Source: Pseudomonadota bacterium (GTDB lineage Bacteria; Pseudomonadota; Alphaproteobacteria; Sphingomonadales; Sphingomonadaceae). Taken from it: DNA of 64,000 nt. Below the pieces are notes generated by a model. It was not told where the DNA came from, made no database searches, and worked only from the letters and a program-made list of their open reading frames with translations. Made by a program: the position numbers and the translations under genes. This document shows positions 39,156-48,498 of this stretch, piece after piece. Each line of letters opens with the position of its first letter. Within the stretch, counting starts at the first letter, position 1. The DNA is taken from the NCBI GenBank assembly GCA_963205175.1, contig CAUJIW010000192.1, positions 1 through 64,000 of the forward strand, written 5' to 3'.

Positions 39156-39389
39156 ATGACCGTCAATTCATCCGTCATTGCTGCCTATCAGCGCCACCCC
39201 CTGGTGCGTCAGGTCGCCCGTGACCTGATGACCCGGCTTGGCGAGGCGGCGCTGCCGATCGCCTATCGCGCCGTCGATCGCATGCGGAACTCCCACGATA
39301 CCGAGGGCATGAGCCTGTGGCTGGCCATTCACGCCCAGCTCGCGGAAGCCAGCATCCACCTTGGTGGGAGCAGCGACACCTGCCACTGA
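39156..39389 (+). CDS. Small hypothetical protein (77 aa)
   Basis: This 77-residue protein is not recognised. AGGGAG lies six to seven bases before ATG 39156, which supports translation. Its sequence is helical (YQRHPLVRQVARDLMTRLGEAALPIAYRAVDRMRNS) and has no signal or membrane segment. It is transcribed divergently from the LysR gene with a ~160-base shared gap, so it may be the target of that regulator. It is followed by cpaF after ~90 bases, and the two could be co-transcribed. Confidence 0.6.
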   Translation: MTVNSSVIAAYQRHPLVRQVARDLMTRLGEAALPIAYRAVDRMRNSHDTEGMSLWLAIHAQLAEASIHLGGSSDTCH

Positions 39390-39477
39390 GACACGACCGC
39401 GCCGGACGGGCGGTAGCCATTGGTTAAGAGGTTGGGTGCTAGCCTTGTCTGTCGAGAGGGAAGACCGAGGCAATTCC

Positions 39478-41013
39478 GTGAGTTTTTTCGGTAAACGGCA
39501 GACACAGTCGATCAGCGCCGGCGTGGCGCAGGCCAGGCCCGCCGGATTCGGCGCCGGGCGCGCCACCGCGTTCGGCCACGCCCGTGCCGAGGAGGCGCCC
39601 GCCGAAGCGCCGCCCAGCATGCCGCCGGCCGACATCATAGAGCCGGTGCCCGGTCCCGCCGACGATGCGATGGCACGGTTGCAGCAGCGCAATGCCGAGG
39701 CGAACACGCCGGCGAGTGCCCGCACCCAGCGGGAACTGGCGGCGATCCGCTTCGAGGAGACCATCCACACCATCAAGGAGCAGGTGCTACCGCGCCTGCT
39801 GGAACGCATTGACGCCGAGGCCGCCGCCTCGCTGTCGCGCGAGGATTTGTCGGACGAGTTCCGGCCGATCATTTCGGAAGTGCTGCTGGAGCTGCGCATC
39901 AACCTGAACCGCCGCGAGCAGTTCGCGCTGGAGAAGGTGCTGGTCGACGAACTGCTCGGCCTTGGCCCGCTAGAGGAGTTGCTGGCCGATCCCGAGGTCA
40001 GCGACATCATGGTCAATGGCCCCTATCAGGTCTATGTCGAACGCAAGGGCCGCCTTGAGCTGTCGCACGTGCGGTTTCGCGATGACACCCATGTGTTCCA
40101 GATCGCCCAGCGCATCTGCAACCGCATCGGCCGTCGCATCGATCAGACGACGCCGCTGGCCGATGCCCGCCTGGAAGACGGCAGCCGTGTCAACGTCATT
40201 GTGCCGCCACTGTCGCTCAAGGGCACGGCGATCTCGATCCGCAAGTTTTCCGCCAAGCCGATCACGCTGGACATGATGGCGCGTGGTGGCAACTGCTCGG
40301 ATGCGATGGCGACCTTTCTCAAGATCGCCGGCGCGTCGCGTCTCAACGTCGTCATCTCCGGCGGTACCGGCTCGGGCAAGACGACCCTTCTCAACGCGCT
40401 GTCGAAGATGATCGACCCCGGCGAGCGTGTCATCACTATCGAGGATGCGGCGGAACTGCGGTTGCAGCAGCCCCATGTGCTGACACTGGAGACCCGGCCG
40501 GCCAACCTTGAGGGCGATGGCGCCATCACCATCCGCGATCTGGTCATCAACGCCCTGCGCATGCGCCCTGACCGCATCATCCTGGGCGAAATCCGTGGCG
40601 CCGAATGCTTCGACATGCTGCAGGCGATGAATACGGGGCACGACGGCTCCATGTGCACCCTGCACGCCAACAGCCCGCGCGAGGCCCTGGCGCGTATGGA
40701 GAACATGGTGCTGATGTCCGACATCAAGGTGCCCAAATCCGCGATCACCCGCCAGATCGCGGACTCGGTGGACCTGATCGTGCAGATCAAGCGCATGCGC
40801 GATGGCGCGCGGCGCATCACCTCGATCACCGAGATCGTCGGCATGGAAGGCGATGTCATCGTCAGCCAGGAGCTGTTCAAGTTCGAGTATCAGGACGAAT
40901 CGGCCGACGGGCAGATCATCGGCGAGTTCCGCCCCCAGGGCCTGCGTCCCTACACGGTGGAAAAGGCGCGCCAGTTCGGCTTCGAGAAGGCGTATCTGGA
41001 GGCTTGCCTGTGA
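39478..41013 (+). CDS. cpaF: CpaF-family pilus assembly/secretion ATPase
   Basis: This 511-residue VirB11-like ATPase powers Flp/Tad pilus assembly. It has a disordered Ala/Pro N terminus, a helical domain (RFEETIHTIKEQVLPRLLERIDAEAAASLSREDLSDEF...) and then the ATPase with Walker A 'GGTGSGKTT' and 'ALRMRPDRIILGEIRGAECFDMLQAMNTGHDGSMCTLHANSPREALARMENMV', the Walker B and His box. GTG 39478 has GAGG upstream and yields a standard length; no ATG lies near. No other cpa/tad genes (pilin, CpaB, C, E, TadB, C) are adjacent. A TTAACCA CtrA-like half-site is at 39421-39427. Confidence 0.95.
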   Translation: MSFFGKRQTQSISAGVAQARPAGFGAGRATAFGHARAEEAPAEAPPSMPPADIIEPVPGPADDAMARLQQRNAEANTPASARTQRELAAIRFEETIHTIKEQVLPRLLERIDAEAAASLSREDLSDEFRPIISEVLLELRINLNRREQFALEKVLVDELLGLGPLEELLADPEVSDIMVNGPYQVYVERKGRLELSHVRFRDDTHVFQIAQRICNRIGRRIDQTTPLADARLEDGSRVNVIVPPLSLKGTAISIRKFSAKPITLDMMARGGNCSDAMATFLKIAGASRLNVVISGGTGSGKTTLLNALSKMIDPGERVITIEDAAELRLQQPHVLTLETRPANLEGDGAITIRDLVINALRMRPDRIILGEIRGAECFDMLQAMNTGHDGSMCTLHANSPREALARMENMVLMSDIKVPKSAITRQIADSVDLIVQIKRMRDGARRITSITEIVGMEGDVIVSQELFKFEYQDESADGQIIGEFRPQGLRPYTVEKARQFGFEKAYLEACL

Positions 41014-41261
41014 ACGCGTCCGCCCCCCTTGCCGCCCAGCGTGCCTCGCGTATCCGCACCAAGGTCAACGTGCCGGTCGAGCTGGTGATGAGCGATGGCT
41101 CGCAGCTAACCGGCCTCGTGTTCATCGGCCTCGACGAGCGGGTGCAGGATCTGCTGAACGATCCCAAGCCGTTCTTCCCGCTGCGGCTGGACAATCACGA
41201 GATCCTGCTCATCAACAAGGGCGCGGTGGCGGTCTGCAAGCCTCTCGACGCATCCAAATAG
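41010..41261 (+). CDS. Small protein coupled to cpaF
   Basis: This 83-residue protein starts at GTG 41010, overlapping the cpaF stop, behind GGAGG. Its core 'RIRTKVNVPVELVMSDGSQLTGLVFIGLDERVQDLLNDPKPFFPLRLDNHEILLINKGAVAVCKPL' looks like a small beta-barrel. The pattern 'R.QDLLN....FFPL.......LINK' resembles DUF6812-type proteins seen near surface-appendage or signalling genes; this match is from memory and is low-confidence. There is no signal peptide. Translational coupling to cpaF suggests joint action. Confidence 0.75.
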   Translation: MNASAPLAAQRASRIRTKVNVPVELVMSDGSQLTGLVFIGLDERVQDLLNDPKPFFPLRLDNHEILLINKGAVAVCKPLDASK

Positions 41262-41326
41262 GCGGACACTCGCATCCCTTGCCGGACCCGCCTATAGTGC
41301 GCGGCGGGCAACCATGGGGATGGACG

Positions 41327-42754
41327 ATGGCGGATATCGATACTTTCGACCACGGCCTGGCGGCGCTGAAGGCGATCGTCGGCGACGGCGGCTGGCTGGA
41401 CCAGCCCGGCGACATGGCGCCGTTTGCCCGTGACTGGCGCGGCGGTTACGACGGCGTGGCGGCGCTGGTGGTCAAGCCGCGCTCCGTCGACCAGGTGGTC
41501 GAGCTGGTCAAATGCGCCAACAAGTACCGCATCGGCCTGGTGCCACAGGGTGGCAACACCGGTCTGGTTCTGGCGGGCATCCCCGACCAGAGCGGCCGGC
41601 AGGTGGTGGTCAGCCTGGAGCGGCTCAACCGTATCCGTGCCGTGGATGCCGACGATTTCTCGCTGGTCGCCGAGGCCGGCGTCATTCTCACCCAGGTGCA
41701 GGAGGCCGCCGAGGCGGTGGACCGGCTGTTCCCGCTGTCGCTGGGCTCGCAGGGCTCGGCGCGCATCGGTGGGCTGGTGTCGACCAATGCCGGCGGCGTC
41801 CATGTGCTGCGCTACGGTTCGATGCGGGCGCTGGTGCTCGGCGTCGAGGCGGTCCTGCCCAATGGCGAGGTGTTCCACGGCCTGACGCCGCTGCGCAAGG
41901 ACAACACCGGTTACGATCTCAAGCAGTTGCTGGTGGGCGGCGAGGGCACGCTGGGCATCGTCACGGCGGTGACGCTGAAACTGTTCCCCCGGCCGCGCGA
42001 TGTGGTGACGGCCTGGGTAGCGCTTGATGATCCCGACAAGGCGGTGGGGCTGCTCGCGCATCTGCGCGCCGCCACCGGCGACCAGGTGTGCGCCTTCGAG
42101 ATGATCCCGCGCATCGGCGTCGATCTGACGCTGCAGCACATTCCCGATACCCGCGATCCGCTGCCGGGCACGCCGTCGCCGTGGGTGGTACTGACCGAGA
42201 TGTCGTCGACCCGCGCTGATTCCGGCCTGCGCGAGGTGGCGGAAGCCGCCCTGGCGGAGGCGTTCGAGCGGGGCCTGGCCCGCGACGCGGTACTCGCCGA
42301 GTCCCAGGCCCAGGGGCAGGCGATGTGGAAGATCCGCGAAACGCTGCCGCTGGCGGAGCGCATGGACGGTATCGGCCTGCACCATGACATTTCGGTGTCG
42401 GTGGCCCGCATGCCGGCCTACATCACCGAAGGCACGGCGGCGCTGGAGGCACTGATGCCCGGCGTGCGGGTGATCGCCTTCGGACACCTGGGGGACGGCA
42501 ACATCCATTTCTCCGTACATGGGCCGCTGGGCATGACGCCGGCGGAATTCTATGGTCGCGCCAGGGAGATATCGGCCTGTGTCTATGAGCTGGTGCTGAA
42601 GTACGGCGGTTCGATCTCGGCCGAGCACGGGATCGGCATGGAGAAGCGGGAGCAGCTGGCGGCCACCGCCGACCCGGCCAAACTGTGGGCATTGCGCGCC
42701 ATCAAGACCGCGCTCGACCCCAACGGCATCATGAACCCCGGCAAGGTGGTCTGA
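41327..42754 (+). CDS. FAD-binding oxidoreductase (D-2-hydroxyacid/hydroxyglutarate dehydrogenase type)
   Basis: This 475-residue flavoprotein has an N-terminal PCMH FAD domain with 'AALVVKPRSVDQVVELVKCANKYRIGLVPQGGNTGLV', 'GVILTQVQEAAEAVDRLFPLSLGSQGSARIGGLVSTNAGGVHVLRYGSMRALVLGVEAVLPNG' and 'YDLKQLLVGGEGTLGIVT'. The C-terminal cap domain has 'FGHLGDGNIHFSV' and 'YGGSISAEHGIGMEKRE', the metal-binding His pattern of D-2-hydroxyglutarate and D-lactate dehydrogenases. GGGGAT precedes ATG 41327. Substrates of the D-2-hydroxyacid class are likely, with D-2-hydroxyglutarate the first guess. Confidence 0.9.
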   Translation: MADIDTFDHGLAALKAIVGDGGWLDQPGDMAPFARDWRGGYDGVAALVVKPRSVDQVVELVKCANKYRIGLVPQGGNTGLVLAGIPDQSGRQVVVSLERLNRIRAVDADDFSLVAEAGVILTQVQEAAEAVDRLFPLSLGSQGSARIGGLVSTNAGGVHVLRYGSMRALVLGVEAVLPNGEVFHGLTPLRKDNTGYDLKQLLVGGEGTLGIVTAVTLKLFPRPRDVVTAWVALDDPDKAVGLLAHLRAATGDQVCAFEMIPRIGVDLTLQHIPDTRDPLPGTPSPWVVLTEMSSTRADSGLREVAEAALAEAFERGLARDAVLAESQAQGQAMWKIRETLPLAERMDGIGLHHDISVSVARMPAYITEGTAALEALMPGVRVIAFGHLGDGNIHFSVHGPLGMTPAEFYGRAREISACVYELVLKYGGSISAEHGIGMEKREQLAATADPAKLWALRAIKTALDPNGIMNPGKVV

Positions 42755-42864
42755 GGCCGGTCTTCCCGCATCCCCGGCTTGCCTCGGGCGGGGGCGGCGC
42801 GTAACGTGCGCGCCCTGTGCGGTCCGCGTCGGGCGGGGCGCCAAGTGATGACCATGGGGATTAT

Positions 42865-43626
42865 ATGACCACGACGACGCCGGCCGAGACGCGGCTGCCT
42901 TTGTTCTACAATTCTGTTGTGCCGCTGGCTGCTTCGGTGCATGGCAAGCTGGTGATGACCGAGGCGCGTGACTGCAAGTACGCGGCCAACACGCATGCCA
43001 TTCCCATCACTGTCGACGAGTTCGTCATGGTGCAGCGCCACTATCCGATCATTTTCGGTGGCGGCGACTCGCCCGTGCCGCTGGCACTGGTCGGCCTGAT
43101 GGACAACGAGAACCAGTTCATCGATGCCGAAGGTCAGTGGCGGCCGGGCACCTACGTTCCTGCCTATGTGCGCCGGTACCCCTTCCTGCTCGCCAAGCTG
43201 ACGCCGGAAGCCAAGGAGCTGTCGCTGTGCTTCGACGACTCCGCGCCGATCTTCACCACCGGCGAGGAGAGCAATCTGTTCGACGGTAACGAACCGACCG
43301 AGCGTACCAAGGCGATCCTGCAGTTCTGCGAGCAGTTCGAAATCGCCATCCAGCGCACGCGTGCCTTCATGAACGAGCTGAAGGAGCTGGACCTGCTGAT
43401 GGACGGCGAGGCGCAGATCCAGCCGGCCAACGGCGCCGCGCCCGCCAATTTCCGTGGCTTCCGCATGATCTCCGAGCAGAAGCTGCACGAACTGCGCGGT
43501 GACCAGGTGCGCAAGATGGTGAAGTCTGGCGCGCTGGGCCTGATCTATGCGCATCTGTTCTCGCTGAGCCACATCCAGGGGCTCTACCAGTACCGGATGG
43601 AGCAACAGGCACAGGACGCCGCTTAA
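42865..43626 (+). CDS. SapC-family protein
   Basis: This 253-residue protein has the SapC signature: 'LPLFYNSVVPLAASVHGKLVMTEARDCKYAANTHAIPITVDEFVMVQRHYPIIF', 'ALVGLMDNENQFIDAEGQWRPGTYVPAYVRRYPF' and 'LCFDDSAPIFTTGEESNLFDGNEPTERTKAIL'. No signal peptide is evident. The family was named after an S-layer-linked gene of Campylobacter, but in alphaproteobacteria it recurs near TonB receptors and tryptophan halogenases. Here the nearest TonB receptor is 6.4 kb away. ATG 42865 gives the conserved N terminus. It is closed by a hairpin. Confidence 0.92.
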   Translation: MTTTTPAETRLPLFYNSVVPLAASVHGKLVMTEARDCKYAANTHAIPITVDEFVMVQRHYPIIFGGGDSPVPLALVGLMDNENQFIDAEGQWRPGTYVPAYVRRYPFLLAKLTPEAKELSLCFDDSAPIFTTGEESNLFDGNEPTERTKAILQFCEQFEIAIQRTRAFMNELKELDLLMDGEAQIQPANGAAPANFRGFRMISEQKLHELRGDQVRKMVKSGALGLIYAHLFSLSHIQGLYQYRMEQQAQDAA

Positions 43627-43677
43627 GCACGATTGCCGGCTGGCGACGGCGGAGGTCTCCGTCGTCGCGGTGGAAGA

Positions 43678-43711
43678 AGAAGGCCGCCCGGGCTTGCCGT
43701 GGCGGCCTTCT
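43678..43711. terminator. Terminator hairpin after sapC
   Basis: AGAAGGCCGCC (43678-43688) and GGCGGCCTTCT (43701-43711) give an 11-base-pair stem with a 12-base loop between the convergent sapC and hydrolase genes. No T-run follows, so it may be only partly effective. Confidence 0.6.
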
Positions 43712-43739
43712 GCATGACGGCGGGGCGGTTGGGGGCGGA

Positions 43740-44492
43740 TTACAGCCCGTTGAGCAGGAAGAAGCGGCGGATCATCGCCGCAACCTGATCCATCACCTCG
43801 AACTGGACCATGTGGCCTGAGCCGGCCACCGTCGCCGTCATCACCGTCTTGTTGACCCGTATCAGGTCGGCCGGGCGATTGAGCGCCTTGTCGATGCCGA
43901 TGACGAGCGCCGGGCAGCGGACGCGGGCCAGCGCGGCCTCGCCGTCCCAGTCGCAAATGGCATCCCACGCGGCGCGCACCACATGGGGGTCGGTCGATTT
44001 CATCACCCCCAGCAGCGCCTCCATCCCCGCCTCGTCGGTGGCGCGGACGATCTGGCGGCGGCCGAAGGCCTCCATCATCGCCGGAATCTCGGCGTCGCCC
44101 AGACGGGCGAGCTGTTGACGCAGACCTTCGCCGAACGCGCGGGTCTTGTCGTAGGGTGCGATGAAGGCGGGATCGAGCAGCACGATGCCGGCCACCCGGT
44201 CCGGGGCCTGGGCCGCGGCTTCCACCGCGATCTGCCCGCCCATCGAGTGGCCGATCAAGATGGCGCGCGGCGGCGCCACCTCCAGCACCGCGCGAGCCTG
44301 AGTGGCGATGGCGTAGTCGCCGCCACCCGGCGTGGCGCCGTGACCCAGCAGGTCGACGCTGCGCCGGGCGCGTTCGGGGAAGGCGGCGGCGACAGGCGCC
44401 ATGGCCTGGTGGTCGCAGGTCCAGCCGTGGATCAGCAGCAACGGCGTGGCGTCGGTCGCGCCGGTGGCCGGCAGGTCATAGGTCGCAATCAT
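43740..44492 (-). CDS. Alpha/beta-fold hydrolase
   Basis: This 250-residue protein has an alpha/beta hydrolase fold: oxyanion-hole 'LLLIHGWTCDHQAM', nucleophile elbow 'ILIGHSMGGQIA', and the catalytic His in 'VAGSGHMVQFE'. A small cap domain lies between. The substrate is unknown. It starts one base after the upstream phosphotransferase gene ends, so the two are a probable operon, perhaps for acyl-ester or acyl-CoA catabolism. Confidence 0.9.
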   Translation of the reverse strand: MIATYDLPATGATDATPLLLIHGWTCDHQAMAPVAAAFPERARRSVDLLGHGATPGGGDYAIATQARAVLEVAPPRAILIGHSMGGQIAVEAAAQAPDRVAGIVLLDPAFIAPYDKTRAFGEGLRQQLARLGDAEIPAMMEAFGRRQIVRATDEAGMEALLGVMKSTDPHVVRAAWDAICDWDGEAALARVRCPALVIGIDKALNRPADLIRVNKTVMTATVAGSGHMVQFEVMDQVAAMIRRFFLLNGL

Positions 44493-44493
44493 G

Positions 44494-45570
44494 TCAGCCC
44501 CTCATCGCCTTTTCAGCCTGCCCCCACGACAGTCTCGCCAGCGGTTCTACGGATTCCGCCATCTGGCGGGCGTGCGCGCTGGCCGCCGTGCCGCGGATCA
44601 CCCGGCCCTTGATGCCATGGACGATCGCCGCCAGGCGGAACATGTTGTAGGCGATGCAGAAGTCGAGCACCCGGGGGTCGATGCCATCGCGGCCGGTGCG
44701 CCGGCAATAGGCGGCGACATACTCGTCCTCGGTGGGGATGTTGAGGCCCGCCAGATCCTGGCCCAGCAGGCCGGCGGTGCCGACCGGCGGCATCCGGTAC
44801 ATCATCAGATTGTAGGTGAAGTCGGCCAGCGGGTGGCCGATGGTGGACAGCTCCCAGTCCAGAACGGCGAGCACGCGCGGCTCGGTAGGGTGGAAGATCA
44901 TGTTGTCGCAGCGATAGTCGCCGTGGACGATCGAGCTTTCGTCGCCCGCCGGAATATTGGCCGGCAGCCACTCCACCAGGCGGTCCATTTCCGGCACCCG
45001 GCCGGCCGCCTCATCCTCCAGATACTGCCGCGACCAGCGGCCGATCTGGCGGGCGAAGTAGTTGCCCGGCCGGCCGTAATCCTCCAGGCCGATCGCTTTG
45101 TAATCGGTGGTGTGCAGGCGGGCGATGGTCTCGTTCATCGCGTCGAAGTAGCGTGGGCGGTCCTCGCGGCTGACACCAGGGAAGCTGGTGTCCCAGATCA
45201 CCCGGCCTTCCACCATGTCCATGATGTAGAACCAGGTGCCGATGATGCTCTCGTCGGTGCACAGGCAGTAGGTGCGGGCGACCGGAAAGCCGCTGCCATG
45301 CAGCGCGGTGATCACCTTGTATTCACGGTCCACCGCATGGGCGCCGGCCAGCAGCTGGCCGGGCGGCTTGCGGCGCATGACGTATTTCTTGGTCGGCGTG
45401 ACCAGCTGGTAGGTGGGGTTGGACTGGCCGCCCTTGAACTGGCGGACCTCCAGCGGGCCGGCAAAGCCCTCGACATGCTCGCGCATGTAGGCCTCCAGCG
45501 CCGCGACGTCGAAGCGATGCTGGTCGCGGACGGCATCGGTGCCGGAGAATTGTTCCTGCTTGCTCGTCAT
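44494..45570 (-). CDS. Phosphotransferase family protein (APH/ACAD10-like)
   Basis: This 358-residue protein of the aminoglycoside phosphotransferase (APH)-like kinase fold has 'VRQFKGGQSNPTYQLVTPTKKYVMRRKP' (ATP-binding Lys), 'SSIVHGDYRCDNMIFHPTEPRVLAVLDWELSTIGHPLADFTYNL' (the catalytic HGDxxxxN and DWE motifs) and a C-terminal helical part. This subfamily is related to the N-terminal domain of ACAD10/11 (4-hydroxyacyl-CoA kinase) and unlikely to be a resistance enzyme. ATG 45570 has GGGGGAGG upstream. It is one base from the hydrolase gene and ~40 from purD. Confidence 0.9.
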   Translation of the reverse strand: MTSKQEQFSGTDAVRDQHRFDVAALEAYMREHVEGFAGPLEVRQFKGGQSNPTYQLVTPTKKYVMRRKPPGQLLAGAHAVDREYKVITALHGSGFPVARTYCLCTDESIIGTWFYIMDMVEGRVIWDTSFPGVSREDRPRYFDAMNETIARLHTTDYKAIGLEDYGRPGNYFARQIGRWSRQYLEDEAAGRVPEMDRLVEWLPANIPAGDESSIVHGDYRCDNMIFHPTEPRVLAVLDWELSTIGHPLADFTYNLMMYRMPPVGTAGLLGQDLAGLNIPTEDEYVAAYCRRTGRDGIDPRVLDFCIAYNMFRLAAIVHGIKGRVIRGTAASAHARQMAESVEPLARLSWGQAEKAMRG

Positions 45571-45610
45571 TGTTCCTCCCCCAGAATCAACAAGCGTCTG
45601 AAAAAGCGTC

Positions 45611-46882
45611 TTAATCCCTTGCCAGTGCGCGCCAGGCAATGTCCCGCCGGCAGAAGCCGTCGGGCCAGTCCAGCCGGTCGACGGCCGCGTAGGCGCGCGT
45701 CCGCGCCTCCTCCACCGTCGCGCCATGCGCCGTGACATTCAATACACGACCGCCATTGGCATACACCCTGCCATCCTTGGCGGTGGTGCCGGCGTGGAAG
45801 ACGACTACGCCGTCGACGGCGCCGGCGGCATCCAGCCCGCGAATCTCGGTGCCTTTCAGCGGCTCGCCGGGGTAGCCGCGGGCGGCCATCACCACGGTCA
45901 GCGCCGGTTCCGGGTTCCAGGCGACCGGCGCCTGGGCCAGCGTGCCGTCGCAGGCGGCGACCAGCAGGTCGAGCAGGTCGCTGGCCAGCCGCATCATCAG
46001 CACCTGGCATTCCGGGTCGCCGAAACGGCAGTTGTATTCGATCAGCTTGGGGCCCCTGGCGGTGATCATCAGGCCGGCGTAGAGCACGCCGGTGTAGGGC
46101 ATGCCTTCAGCGGCCATGCCGCGCACCGTGGGCTCGACGATTTCGGCCAGCGCGCGGGCGACCATGGCCTCGGTCATCACTGGCGCCGGCGAGTAGGCAC
46201 CCATGCCGCCGGTGTTGGGGCCGGTGTCGCCATCACCCACCCGCTTGTGATCCTGCGCGGTGGCCAGCGGCACGATCGCCGTGCCGTCGGTGAGCACGAA
46301 GAAGCTGGCCTCCTCGCCGTCGAGAAACTCCTCCACCACCACTTCAGCGCCGGCCGCGCCGAAACCGCCGCCGAAGATCATGTCGACCGCCGCCAGTGCC
46401 TCGTCGAGCGTCATCGCCACCACCACGCCCTTGCCGGCGGCGAGCCCGTCGGCCTTGACAACGATCGGCGCGCCCTGGGCGCGGATATAGTCCTTGGCGG
46501 CGGCGGCGTTGCTGAAGCGGCCGTAGGCGGCGGTGGGGATGTCGTGGCGGGCGCACAGGTCCTTGGTGAAGCCCTTGGAGCCTACCAGTTGGGCCGCCGC
46601 CGCCGACGGGCCGAAGCAGCGGATGCCGGCCGCGCGCAGGGCATCCGCCAGGCCGTCGACCAGCGGCTGTTCCGGGCCGACCACCACCAGCGCGATGGCG
46701 TGGTCGCGGCAGAAGGCGATGACGTCATCATGATTGCCGACAGCCAGTGCCTGGCAGGTCGCCACCTGGGCGATGCCGGCATTGCCGGGGGCGCAGTGGA
46801 GCGCGCCGATCCGGGGTGACTGCGCCAGCTTCCAGCACAGGGCGTGTTCCCGCCCGCCACTGCCGATCACCAGCACATTCAT
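45611..46882 (-). CDS. purD: Phosphoribosylamine-glycine ligase
   Basis: This 423-residue ATP-grasp enzyme (GAR synthetase) is in purine synthesis. It has '[23 protein letters not shown]' (N-terminal domain), '[25 protein letters not shown]', and ATP-grasp blocks '[17 protein letters not shown]' and '[18 protein letters not shown]'. The metal site '[19 protein letters not shown]' is present, and so is the C-terminal domain. ATG 46882 gives the canonical N terminus; an in-frame ATG three codons earlier is equally close to the SD-like AGG. It is divergent from xseA. Confidence 0.97.
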   Translation of the reverse strand: MNVLVIGSGGREHALCWKLAQSPRIGALHCAPGNAGIAQVATCQALAVGNHDDVIAFCRDHAIALVVVGPEQPLVDGLADALRAAGIRCFGPSAAAAQLVGSKGFTKDLCARHDIPTAAYGRFSNAAAAKDYIRAQGAPIVVKADGLAAGKGVVVAMTLDEALAAVDMIFGGGFGAAGAEVVVEEFLDGEEASFFVLTDGTAIVPLATAQDHKRVGDGDTGPNTGGMGAYSPAPVMTEAMVARALAEIVEPTVRGMAAEGMPYTGVLYAGLMITARGPKLIEYNCRFGDPECQVLMMRLASDLLDLLVAACDGTLAQAPVAWNPEPALTVVMAARGYPGEPLKGTEIRGLDAAGAVDGVVVFHAGTTAKDGRVYANGGRVLNVTAHGATVEEARTRAYAAVDRLDWPDGFCRRDIAWRALARD

Positions 46883-47008
46883 CGTCGTCATCGCCTGTCG
46901 TCCTGTTCGTGCCCGGCCCGGCATCGGTGCCCTCAAGGGAGCAAAATGACCGGGCCCATTGCGGTCATGGCCGGCTTGTAGCTACACAGGCGCGAAGGAA
47001 CAACGCTT

Positions 47009-48445
47009 GTGACCGAAACCGCCCCCAATCTGCCCGAATATTCCGTCAGCGAGCTGGCGAGCGCGGTCAAGCGCACGGTCGAGGACCGCTTCGGCCTGGT
47101 GCGGGTGCGCGGCGAAATCTCCCGCTGGACGGTCGCCGGCTCAGGTCATGCCTATCTGCGGCTGAAGGACGAGAACGCCGTGCTCGACGGCGTAATGTGG
47201 AAGGGCCAGGTCAACGCCCTGCGTTTCCGGCCCGAGGACGGGCTGGAGGTGATCGCCACCGGCCGGCTGACCACCTATCCCGGCAAGTCGACCTACCAGA
47301 TCGTCATCGAGCGCATGGAGCCTGCCGGTGTCGGCGCGCTGATGGCACTGCTGGAGGAGCGCAAGCGCAAGCTCGCCGCCGAGGGGTTGTTCGCCGCCAG
47401 CGCCAAGCAGCCGCTGCCGTTCCTGCCGCAGGTGATCGGCGTCGTCACCTCGCCGACAGGCGCTGTGATCCGCGACATCCTGCACCGGTTGGCCGACCGC
47501 TTTCCCCGCCACGTGCTGCTGTGGCCGGTGATGGTGCAGGGCGATGGCGCGGCCGAGCAGGTGGCGGCGGCGGTGCGCGGCTTCAACGCCTTGCCGGCCG
47601 GCGGGCAGATTCCCCGACCGGACGTGCTGATCGTGGCGCGTGGCGGGGGCTCGGTCGAAGATCTGTGGGCATTCAACGAGGAAGTGGTGGTGCGCGCGGT
47701 CGCCGCGAGCACGATTCCCGTGATTTCCGCCGTTGGCCACGAGACCGACACCACGCTGATCGATTTCGCGTCCGACCGGCGCGCACCAACGCCGACCGCC
47801 GCCGCCGAGATGGCTGTGCCGGTCAAGGCCGACCTCGACTATACCGTCGGCCAGCTCGGGCTCAGGCTGGAGCGGGCGGCGGTGAAGGGTGTCGAGGCGC
47901 GCGCCGAGCGGGTGCGTGGCCTGGCGCGCGGTCTGCCGCATCCGCGCCGGCTGCTGGAGCTGGCGAGCCAGCGGTTCGATGAACTGGCCGAGCGGCTGCC
48001 GAAGTCGCTGGGCGCGGGCCTGGCCGCCTGGCGCGGACGCTACGAGCGGCTGGGGGTCCGGCTGGCACCGCGCCTGCTGGCGCAGCGGGCCAGGCTGGGA
48101 GAGGAACGGCTGGCGCGAGCCGGCGACGCGCTCGATCGGGCAGTGGCACGCGCGAGGCAGGACGACAACCGCCGGCTGGCGGAAGCGGGGCGGATGCTGG
48201 AGACGCTGAGTCCCTACGCCACGCTGAAGCGCGGCTACGCGGTGGTGAAGGCGCGGGATGGCCGGGTGATGGCCGACGCGACCGCGGCTGCCGGGGCGGG
48301 CGCGCTCACCCTTGAAATGCGGGACGGTTCGCTGGATGTTGTGGTCGAGGGTGCCGTGGCGCCTGCGCCTGCGGCCCCGTCGACGGTTGCAGCGAAAACC
48401 CGTCGCGGTGGTGGTGCCGACCCGCGTCAGGGCAGCTTGTTGTAA
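47009..48445 (+). CDS. xseA: Exodeoxyribonuclease VII large subunit
   Basis: This 478-residue large subunit of ExoVII degrades single-stranded DNA together with XseB. The N-terminal OB-fold (YSVSELASAVKRTVEDRFGLVRVRGEISRWTVAGSGHAYLRLKDENAVLDGVMWKGQ) is followed by the catalytic domain with 'GVVTSPTGAVIRDILHRLADRFP', 'VLIVARGGGSVEDLWAFNEE' and 'VISAVGHETDTTLIDF'. A coiled-coil region is also present. GTG 47009 has AAGGAA nine bases upstream. The C-terminal ~100 residues are Ala/Pro-rich, longer than needed for the domain. xseB is not in the window. Confidence 0.96.
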   Translation: MTETAPNLPEYSVSELASAVKRTVEDRFGLVRVRGEISRWTVAGSGHAYLRLKDENAVLDGVMWKGQVNALRFRPEDGLEVIATGRLTTYPGKSTYQIVIERMEPAGVGALMALLEERKRKLAAEGLFAASAKQPLPFLPQVIGVVTSPTGAVIRDILHRLADRFPRHVLLWPVMVQGDGAAEQVAAAVRGFNALPAGGQIPRPDVLIVARGGGSVEDLWAFNEEVVVRAVAASTIPVISAVGHETDTTLIDFASDRRAPTPTAAAEMAVPVKADLDYTVGQLGLRLERAAVKGVEARAERVRGLARGLPHPRRLLELASQRFDELAERLPKSLGAGLAAWRGRYERLGVRLAPRLLAQRARLGEERLARAGDALDRAVARARQDDNRRLAEAGRMLETLSPYATLKRGYAVVKARDGRVMADATAAAGAGALTLEMRDGSLDVVVEGAVAPAPAAPSTVAAKTRRGGGADPRQGSLL

Positions 48446-48498
48446 CGCCCCGGTGGCGTGGCGCTGCCGGCGGCCTGGTTGAGTTTTGGAGATTGTCG

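Noticed and set aside
44494-45570. Aminoglycoside resistance gene
   Set aside because: The kinase fold is APH-like, but the motifs and neighbours fit the ACAD10/11-related catabolic subfamily, not a resistance enzyme.
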